From assembly GCA_964577375.1 (NCBI GenBank), contig CAZNYW010000016.1, positions 1-64,000 on the forward strand: 64,000 nt of DNA, written 5' to 3'. The notes below the pieces were generated by a model. That model ran no database searches. It worked only from the letters and a program-made list of their open reading frames with translations, and was not told the DNA's origin. A program made the position numbers and the translations under genes. Shown here piece by piece: positions 57,945-64,000 of the stretch; position 1 is the first letter of the stretch, and every line of letters begins with the position of its first letter. Source of the stretch: DATKUC01 sp964577375. GTDB taxonomy: Bacteria; Spirochaetota; Spirochaetia; DSM-27196; DATKUC01.

Positions 57945-59784
57945 AATCTGCCTTCTTTCCGGGAAAGATCATCTCCTCGACATAGGCCTCCTGAAAGGCC
58001 GCAGAGGAGGAGAGTTCCAGGTAGCGGGCCTTGCGGCTGATGTCGGCCAGGGCGGTCCAGTGCGTCCGCGAGATCAGCCCCATCACCGCACCCTTTCCTG
58101 CGCCGTTGCCGATTACCTCGGTCTTTCCAACCAGCTCCCGTGGAATCAGACCGATCGCCGCGGCGCTCTCCTTCCGCAGATAGCTGCCGAAACCTCCTGC
58201 GACATAGAGCGTCCGGATCTGCGACGCGGTAACGCCCTCGTGGGCCATGAGCGTCCGTATCCCGGCGGCGATTGCCGCCTTTGCGAGCTGAATCTCACGG
58301 ACGTCCTTCTGGGTGAGGACGATCTGATCGGCCACCACGAAGGCCGGCTGCCCGTCGAGCGTCACGATCCGTTCCAGAAGCGCCGCCGGTATTCCCGCCG
58401 CAGGCGACCCGGCAAGCTCACTTCGCTCCGCGAAGCGTCCGGTTTCGTCGACTATCCCCGCCTCGAGAAGGATCGCGAGGATGTCTGCGACACCGGAGCC
58501 GCAGAGCCCGGCCGGCGGCTCGTCCGCGATGGTGGTGAGCTCAAGCCCCACATCGCCCAACACAACAGCGTTCACGGCGCCACCGACGCCGCCTATTCCG
58601 CAGCGCAGCTGGGCTCCCTCGAAAGCGGGACCCGCGGCAGTCGAGCAGCAGACGAGCGAGTCGCTGTTGCCGAGCACGATCTCCCCGTTGGTACCGATGT
58701 CGATGAGACAGCAAAGCTGCTTTCCGCCGGTCATGCCGCTTGCAAGGACTGCTGCGGTGATATCGGCCCCTACGTAGCCGGAAATACCCGGAATGGTGAT
58801 GGCGGTCGCACGGGCGTTTCCGCCGAGGCCGAGTTCGGCAGCAGGAAGCTCTTTGGACCGGAGGAATGCCGGGGTGAACGGCGCGGCCGCAATATGCGTC
58901 GGCGGCACACCGAGCAGCAGGTGCAGCATGGTGGTATTCCCGGCGAACAGAAAGCCGTAGACCCGGTCGCCGGCCACTCCGGCGGAGGCGCACGCGCTGT
59001 CGAGGAGCCCGGCGACGGCGGCAGTGACCCGTGCTCCGAGCAGTGCAAGACCCTCGCGCGAAGACGAAGCAAGATCGATGCGGCTTATGACGTCCGCGCC
59101 GAAGGCGCCCTGCGGGTTCAGCATCGAGGCGACCGAAACGATTCTGCCCGCGCCGAGATCCACCAGGTAGAGCACCAGCGTAGTGGTTCCGATGTCCACC
59201 GCGGCACCGTAGATGGATTCCTCGAGCTCTCCCTGCACCAGGTCACAGACGCCCGCAGGCGTCTCGACCAGGGTCACCCCAAAATCAGAAGCGCGGAGCC
59301 TGTCCGGGAGCAGGCGCAGAAGCGTCGGCGGGAGCGGAATCGAAAGCCGGTCCTCGTCGCTGCGCTGGTCTTCGATCGACGGCTGCGGGAGCCGGATGAA
59401 GCGCGATCTGACAAGAGGGTCGACAGCGGCATCGACGCCCGGCGGCACCTTGATATCGGGCAGGTTGCTCCGGGTTTGAACGGTGGCACGGTTTCCCGGG
59501 AGCGTGATTTCCATCCCGTCCGACAGCCCGACCCTGCAGGCAAGCCTGATGCCGGCACCGAGATCGTCGCCGGAGAGAATCCGCCGCTCTTCGGGCGAAG
59601 GTTCCGAGGGAGAACCTTCGACGATTCGCACCCGGCATTTCCCGCAGCGCCCCTTTCCTCCGCAGGGAGCGGTGAGCGCCAGCGCAGGCTCGCGATTGAT
59701 GACGTCGAGCAGCGGCTCATCCCTCTCTCCGTTCAGCTCGATTCGGCCTCCCTTCGAGAGCACCGCGAGGGTGATGCGCTTCAT
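57922..59784 (-). CDS. Ferredoxin-ASKHA protein, probable reductive activator of a corrinoid protein
   Basis: This 620-residue protein has an N-terminal [2Fe-2S] ferredoxin-type domain with Cys41, Cys47, Cys50 and Cys83 (APCGGKGRCGKCRVRI). An ASKHA/DUF4445 ATPase domain (~185-600) has AAVDIGTTTLVLYLVDL, LFAGNTTMLHLLLG, DIGTNGEIVLG, GIGGVGGAVNAV and VAGGFGSYL. Such proteins (RACo/RamA-like) use ATP to reduce Co(II) to Co(I) in methyltransferase corrinoid proteins. ATG 59784 overlaps the DUF1638 stop (ATGA), which fixes the start. No corrinoid methyltransferase is in the window. Confidence 0.88.
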   Translation of the reverse strand: MKRITLAVLSKGGRIELNGERDEPLLDVINREPALALTAPCGGKGRCGKCRVRIVEGSPSEPSPEERRILSGDDLGAGIRLACRVGLSDGMEITLPGNRATVQTRSNLPDIKVPPGVDAAVDPLVRSRFIRLPQPSIEDQRSDEDRLSIPLPPTLLRLLPDRLRASDFGVTLVETPAGVCDLVQGELEESIYGAAVDIGTTTLVLYLVDLGAGRIVSVASMLNPQGAFGADVISRIDLASSSREGLALLGARVTAAVAGLLDSACASAGVAGDRVYGFLFAGNTTMLHLLLGVPPTHIAAAPFTPAFLRSKELPAAELGLGGNARATAITIPGISGYVGADITAAVLASGMTGGKQLCCLIDIGTNGEIVLGNSDSLVCCSTAAGPAFEGAQLRCGIGGVGGAVNAVVLGDVGLELTTIADEPPAGLCGSGVADILAILLEAGIVDETGRFAERSELAGSPAAGIPAALLERIVTLDGQPAFVVADQIVLTQKDVREIQLAKAAIAAGIRTLMAHEGVTASQIRTLYVAGGFGSYLRKESAAAIGLIPRELVGKTEVIGNGAGKGAVMGLISRTHWTALADISRKARYLELSSSAAFQEAYVEEMIFPGKKADSIPRDVS

Positions 59785-60494
59785 GCGTCGGAATCCGCCT
59801 TTCGCACTATTGTTTCGTCGAACGAAGGTTCGACTGTCTCCCCGGGACCGAGGACGAGGAACCGTTCGTCCCAGTCGCCTTCGATGAGCGCCCGAAGGAG
59901 CTCGCTTCTGCCTTCGAGCTCGTCGTACTGCCACCGAAGGAACGCCGCCGCTTCGCGTGTCTCCTTCACCGCCTCTCCGGACTCGATTTCCGGCCAATGA
60001 ACGAAAACCGCCCGGTCGTAGGCCCTGATCCACTCCTGCTCCATCGCCATGAGGTATTCGGCATTTTCCGCTCCGAACTTTTCGGTGTACTCGCGCAGGC
60101 ACGAGGCATAGCGGCGCTCACCGGGCATCGGGACCGATTCGTTCCAGCCGCAGGTGTACCAGTAGGTACCCGGGTGCCTGTCGAAATAATCCCGGTAACG
60201 CTCACGCGAGCCGAGCAGAAGCGTTATGCAGTCGTGCGCGCGAGGCACGACCAGGCGATACCGCGGTGAACGCAGGCCGGCTGTGGCGCGGCTGCAAAGG
60301 CCGTAGGCGAGCACCACCGCGTCGAAGTTCCCGTCGATTCTTGCGATTTCCGATTCGAGCTCTTTTCGCAGCAGCTCCGGCTGGTCGTGAAAGCTCTGCC
60401 TGAGATAGGTTATGTCGACGACGTTCTTTGAGGACGACGCGACAAGGGTGAGCTCCCGTAACAGCACCCTGCAGGCAAGGACCTTGATACGCAC
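59781..60494 (-). CDS. DUF1638 domain protein
   Basis: This 237-residue protein has the DUF1638 signatures: ACRVLLRELTLV, VVLAYGLCSRATAGL, LVVPRAHDCITLLLGSRERY and the WYTCGWNES region, with conserved Cys and His residues. In other genomes such genes often accompany corrinoid methyltransferases and their activators, and here it is coupled (ATGA) to the ferredoxin-ASKHA gene. Function not established. The GTG start at 60494 has GGAG upstream. It is a likely operon partner of the activator and is separated from the GGDEF-EAL gene by 45 bases. Confidence 0.88.
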   Translation of the reverse strand: MRIKVLACRVLLRELTLVASSSKNVVDITYLRQSFHDQPELLRKELESEIARIDGNFDAVVLAYGLCSRATAGLRSPRYRLVVPRAHDCITLLLGSRERYRDYFDRHPGTYWYTCGWNESVPMPGERRYASCLREYTEKFGAENAEYLMAMEQEWIRAYDRAVFVHWPEIESGEAVKETREAAAFLRWQYDELEGRSELLRALIEGDWDERFLVLGPGETVEPSFDETIVRKADSDA

Positions 60495-60539
60495 GATACT
60501 CCATCATGCCAGCAATTGCGCGGTTGGTGAATCAGGTGA

Positions 60540-63014
60540 TTACCGGCGAATGTGCGCGGAGGAGAGTCCGAGGCGGCTGTGGTCGCTCGCGAAGATGGCA
60601 AAGCGGTCGGCCGAAAGCGCCGGGCTGTAGAAGTACCCCTGTGCGACCTGGCATCCGCGGTCCCTGAGGTAGTCCATCTGTGCGGGCGTTTCCACACCTT
60701 CGGCGACCACCTCCAGAGAAAGCCCGCGGGCGAGAGCAATAATCGCCTCCACGATGGAGAGATCAGTCGGATGCCCCTCTTCGGAATCATCGGAGATTCC
60801 GACCACGAAGGAGCGGTCGATCTTGAGACGGTCGATCGGCATCCGGCGAAGATAGTTCAGGGAGGAGTAGCCCGTTCCGAAGTCGTCGACCGCGACCGTC
60901 ATGCCCAGCGCCTTCAGCTCATTCAGAATACGGATCGACTCGTCGATATTGAGCATCACCGCGCTTTCGGTTATTTCGATCTCGACAAGCCTCGGATCGA
61001 CGCCGTACTCACGGACGATCGATTCGATCCTGCGCACCAGGCCCTGGCGCGCAAGCTGGATTGCCGAGATGTTGACCGCCACCCGCACCCGGCTCAGCAC
61101 GGGGTCTTCCTGCCAGTCGGCCAGCTGCCGGCAGGTCTCGCGGAGGACCCACTCGCCAACCGGCACGATCAGGCCGGTCTCCTCGGCAATCGGGATGAAC
61201 TCGCTCGGCGGAATCAGTCCGCGGCGTGAGCTCGTCCATCGGAGCAGCGCCTCCGCGCCGACCAGCGTGCCCTTCGCCATGTCCATCTGCGGCTGGTACT
61301 GCAGAAAGAACTCATTTCGTCTGACGGCGTTCCGCAGCCCGTTTTCCACCTTCATACGCTCTATCGCGCGCGTGTTGAGCCCCCGGGAGTAGACCGTGAA
61401 GCGAGGACCTCCGACGCCGTCCACCTCATTTAGGGCCGCCTCGGCATTGCGCAGGAGCATCTCGGCAGTCGTACCATGGTCCGGGAAGATGCTTATTCCG
61501 ATCCGGGCGGTGACGTGGATTTCGTAGTCGTTGAGATAGTAGGGCTTGTTGAGGTACACGAGCGCGGTCTCAGCGACCAGCCGGAGCTGAGCTTCGTCGT
61601 CGATCGATTCGAGCAGAACGACGAACTCGTCGCCTCCGAAGTGCGATATGGTGTCGGTGTGCGCGAATATCTCCCGGAAACGGTCCGCAACCTTGCGAAG
61701 CAGGTTGTCTCCGGTGCTCTGGCCAAAGGTCTTGTTGATGGTCTTGAAACGGTCGAGGTTCACAAACAGCACCGCCAGCCTGCGGCCGGTCTCGTGTGCG
61801 GAGGCGAGCGCGGTGGAAAATCTCTCCTGAAAACTGATGCGGTTTGGAAGCTCGGTGAGCGGGTCGAAATAGGCAAGACGCTTGGTCCGCTCCTCCCATT
61901 GCCTTTTTTCGGTGATGTCTTCCAGGCTGAACACGTAGTGGGTGACGACGTCGTGATCATCTCTGACGGCGGTCACGGCGAGCAGCTGAGCGTAGGTGCT
62001 GCGGTTCTTGCGTACCCCCCACATCTCCCCGTGCCACGAGCTTTCACTCCGGAGCGACTCCCAGAGGCGCGAGTAGAAGCCGGGCGGATTGAATCCGTTG
62101 TCGAGGAAATCGGTGGTACCGCCGATGAGGTCTTCAGGCTCGTAACCGGTGATCGTCGAGGCCGCGCGGTTTACCGAGAGCACCTTCCCGCCGGCGTCGG
62201 TGACCAGGATTCCCTCGCGGGTGTTGTCGAAGATGCGGTCGAAAAGCCGGTGCATCTGCGCGGCCTGCCGCTGCTCGGTGAGGTCGGCCGTGACGGTGAC
62301 GAAGACCGGAGGATTCTCCGCCGCCATGTACTGCATGCGGGTCTCGACCGGATAGGTCGTGCCGTTGAGTCGTCTGTGCTCGTGCTCGAAGATAACGACG
62401 CTTCGCTCGCCGGAGAGAAGCGGCGCAACGAGGCGGTCAAAACCGGCTCGGTCTATTCCGACGTCGATGTCGAGCGGCCTCAGTTTGAGCAGCTCGGACT
62501 CGCTGTAGCCGAGATTAGCCTGGGCCGCGCCGTTCACCCCCACGAATTCGAGGGTATCCGCACGAAAGACGTAGATCTCGCTCCTGCTCTGCTCGAAGAT
62601 GCGCCCGAATCGGTTGAGCATCTCCTCGCGTTGCCGCGAGCCGGTTGTGTCGGTAAGGGTGGATACGTGGAAGATGCCGCCTCCGGGGCGCGCTATTCTG
62701 CTTCCACTCACGAGCGCGACAAGCCGGCTGCCGTCCTTTCGCACTACGACCGATTCGAGCGGGGCGACCCGGCTGGCCCGGAAGCTGTGGTAATCCGCGA
62801 GAACTTCGGCCCTCTTCTCCTCCGGGATGACAAGATCGATTCGTTTTCCGAGGAGCTCTTCCGGCGAATAGCCGAGCATGCGGCAGTACGCCTCGTTGAC
62901 GCGGAGATAGCAGCCCTCCTCGTCGGTGATGCAGATACCAACGTCCACGATGTTGAAAACAGATGCGATCAGTTCGCTGTTCCCATTTTCCTGGGGTGTC
63001 CGCTGGTAGTCCAT
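60540..63014 (-). CDS. PAS-GGDEF-EAL cyclic-di-GMP signalling protein
   Basis: This 824-residue cytoplasmic protein has three PAS sensors (~15-130, 135-250, 255-375). A diguanylate cyclase domain has the active motif GGDEF (460-464) and no RxxD inhibitory site before it. An EAL phosphodiesterase domain has EAL (588-590), ITESAVMLN, DDFGTGYSSL and KIDRSFV. Both catalytic motifs look intact, so it could make or break c-di-GMP. No membrane segments are present. A -10-like TATACT lies just upstream of its ATG at 63025-63030. Confidence 0.9.
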   Translation of the reverse strand: MDYQRTPQENGNSELIASVFNIVDVGICITDEEGCYLRVNEAYCRMLGYSPEELLGKRIDLVIPEEKRAEVLADYHSFRASRVAPLESVVVRKDGSRLVALVSGSRIARPGGGIFHVSTLTDTTGSRQREEMLNRFGRIFEQSRSEIYVFRADTLEFVGVNGAAQANLGYSESELLKLRPLDIDVGIDRAGFDRLVAPLLSGERSVVIFEHEHRRLNGTTYPVETRMQYMAAENPPVFVTVTADLTEQRQAAQMHRLFDRIFDNTREGILVTDAGGKVLSVNRAASTITGYEPEDLIGGTTDFLDNGFNPPGFYSRLWESLRSESSWHGEMWGVRKNRSTYAQLLAVTAVRDDHDVVTHYVFSLEDITEKRQWEERTKRLAYFDPLTELPNRISFQERFSTALASAHETGRRLAVLFVNLDRFKTINKTFGQSTGDNLLRKVADRFREIFAHTDTISHFGGDEFVVLLESIDDEAQLRLVAETALVYLNKPYYLNDYEIHVTARIGISIFPDHGTTAEMLLRNAEAALNEVDGVGGPRFTVYSRGLNTRAIERMKVENGLRNAVRRNEFFLQYQPQMDMAKGTLVGAEALLRWTSSRRGLIPPSEFIPIAEETGLIVPVGEWVLRETCRQLADWQEDPVLSRVRVAVNISAIQLARQGLVRRIESIVREYGVDPRLVEIEITESAVMLNIDESIRILNELKALGMTVAVDDFGTGYSSLNYLRRMPIDRLKIDRSFVVGISDDSEEGHPTDLSIVEAIIALARGLSLEVVAEGVETPAQMDYLRDRGCQVAQGYFYSPALSADRFAIFASDHSRLGLSSAHIRR

Positions 63015-63113
63015 GATGTTCGGTAGTATAATAAACTGAGAAAAGAGAAAAATCTACCCCAAAACTCCAAAAAGTAAAAAAAGTTTTCTATGATGGGGAG
63101 GAAGGAGTTCAGC

Positions 63114-64000
63114 ATGACCACAATTTCGCTGCCTCTGCCGGCGAAGCAGAAGCTGCGGAGCGAGTATTCAGAACGCGTGGACGTCTACGAGAAGGTCTTG
63201 TACGAGTTCCAGCGGCGTCTGAAACAGACGCTGCATCGAATAGGTATTCCCGCGACCATAAAGTACCGCGTCAAAGGGTTCGACAGTCTGTACGAGAAGG
63301 TACTTCGCAAGCTCAAACTAACCGGCCAGCACGACGGGGTGGTCCAGCTCACCGATTTTCTCGGCATACGGATAGTCTGCGCCTTCATCGAGGACCTGAA
63401 CAAGGCCGAGGAGCAGATCCGACAGTCGCTGGAGGTGATGGAGGTAGAACGAAAAGGGTCCAATTTCACGGTAAAGGAGTTCGGCTACGAATCGACCCAT
63501 TACCTGGTCCGGGTTCCCGACGATATCGTCGACAGCTTCCACGTCGACGCCGACGTTGTATGTGAGATTCAGCTTCGCACGATTCTCCAGGACGCCTGGG
63601 CCGAGGTGGAGCACGAGCTTGTCTACAAGGCGGAGTTCACCCCCTTCGATGAGCCGCTGCGGCGCAAGCTGGCGGCGCTGAACGCAAACCTCTCGCTTTC
63701 GGACATCATTTTCCAGGAGATCCGCGATTATCAACGGCAGCTCCACCACGAGCTGCGCAAGCGTCGCGATCTGTTCTGGCAGAAACTGGCCGAGGTAACC
63801 GGAGACAGCGCGCCGCCCGCCTCCTCGGATGATGGGATCTCCTCCGATTCCGAGTTCATGCAGGTGGCAGACGAGCGGAACGGCGTGCCCGTCGACGATG
63901 AGTCCGGGGGGGCCGATCTCGATGACGAGGACGAAAGCGGCAACTTCGTCCGCTCCCTCATGATGGGGTCGGAAACCATCGACAACATGCTGCTGCGTGC
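63114..64000 (+). CDS. RelA/SpoT-domain (p)ppGpp synthetase-like protein (3' end outside window)
   Basis: The frame from ATG 63114 runs open to the window edge (295 codons). It has the nucleotidyltransferase motifs YRVKGFDSLYEKVLRK, LTDFLGIRIVCAF and EIQLRTILQDAWAEVEHELVYK, which match the RelA_SpoT synthetase domain of small alarmone synthetases. No HD hydrolase domain precedes it. After ~residue 215 the protein becomes acidic and low-complexity (DDGISSDSE, DDESGGADLDDEDESG). GGAAGGAG lies just upstream of the ATG. It probably makes (p)ppGpp or a related alarmone. The C-terminal part is not visible. Confidence 0.85.
   Translation, partial: MTTISLPLPAKQKLRSEYSERVDVYEKVLYEFQRRLKQTLHRIGIPATIKYRVKGFDSLYEKVLRKLKLTGQHDGVVQLTDFLGIRIVCAFIEDLNKAEEQIRQSLEVMEVERKGSNFTVKEFGYESTHYLVRVPDDIVDSFHVDADVVCEIQLRTILQDAWAEVEHELVYKAEFTPFDEPLRRKLAALNANLSLSDIIFQEIRDYQRQLHHELRKRRDLFWQKLAEVTGDSAPPASSDDGISSDSEFMQVADERNGVPVDDESGGADLDDEDESGNFVRSLMMGSETIDNMLLR

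Noticed and set aside
1..64000. tRNA or rRNA genes
   Set aside because: No intergenic stretch shows a tRNA T-arm (GGTTCGANTCC) with a matching acceptor stem, nor conserved rRNA segments.

Overview
The window is GC-rich DNA (by impression about 60% G+C) from a free-living bacterium, most likely a spirochaete of the Spirochaeta/Treponema type. This is an inference from gene content: an outer-membrane protein end, many Sec and lipobox lipoproteins, a CheD and soluble chemoreceptor-like pair, a 'clade X' phosphofructokinase, a stand-alone MraY-like transferase, and several conserved proteins of unknown function that I associate with spirochaetes. There are no rRNA or tRNA genes, no prophage, no complete insertion sequence and no CRISPR array.

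Layout. 1-800: end of an outer-membrane protein, a terminator and ssb. 900-7840: a complete tryptophan operon, trpE-trpGD-trpCF-trpB-trpA. Every junction is a 4-base ATGA or GTGA overlap. It is preceded by a sigma70-type promoter, a short leader peptide with Trp-Trp-Ser-Trp, and mutually exclusive hairpins ending in a T-run terminator: a classical ribosome-mediated attenuator. 7.9-15.4 kb: thioredoxin, a Crp/Fnr regulator, glmS, several lipoproteins and a DUF554 membrane protein. 15.4-23 kb: glycogen phosphorylase, homoserine dehydrogenase, a YjjG-like HAD phosphatase, MraY-like transferase and an amidase. 23-28 kb: a B12-binding radical SAM protein divergent from an operon of a ParB-like protein, a spore-photoproduct-lyase-family radical SAM enzyme and a FecR-domain protein. 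27.8-30.3 kb: chemotaxis cheD (apparently frameshifted) behind an MCP-like coiled-coil protein. 30.3-34.4 kb: sugar ABC ATPase, solute-binding lipoprotein and a YhcC-type radical SAM protein. 34.4-46.8 kb: aminotransferase, lipoprotein, spirochaetal coiled-coil protein, DNA-alkyl repair, acetyltransferase, HflX, nucleotidase-like, CorA, M23 peptidase and galE. 47.1-55.4 kb: phosphofructokinase, phosphoesterase, CDF transporter, a probable structured ncRNA, purK-purE, YchF and a GH1 glucosidase. 55.4-64 kb: a MEDS/PAS/LuxR regulator with a receiver-PAS response regulator, a DUF1638 plus ferredoxin-ASKHA corrinoid-activase pair, a PAS-GGDEF-EAL protein and a RelA/SpoT-type synthetase cut by the window end.

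Three signals are not explained by ordinary gene content. (1) A family of about 135-bp non-coding elements occurs four times (23.04, 38.45, 39.18 and 46.91 kb), with 20-bp terminal inverted repeats matching at 17 of 20 positions. One copy is flanked by perfect 10-bp direct repeats, one interrupts a 15-bp tandem repeat array, and one supplies the last codons and stop of a gene. It looks like a MITE family. (2) A ~300-nt transcription unit at 50.3-50.6 kb on the minus strand has its own promoter, strong hairpins and an intrinsic terminator, and resembles no RNA family I know. (3) At least eight genes have a -10 hexamer only 6-9 nt before the start codon and no Shine-Dalgarno, implying leaderless or nearly leaderless mRNAs.
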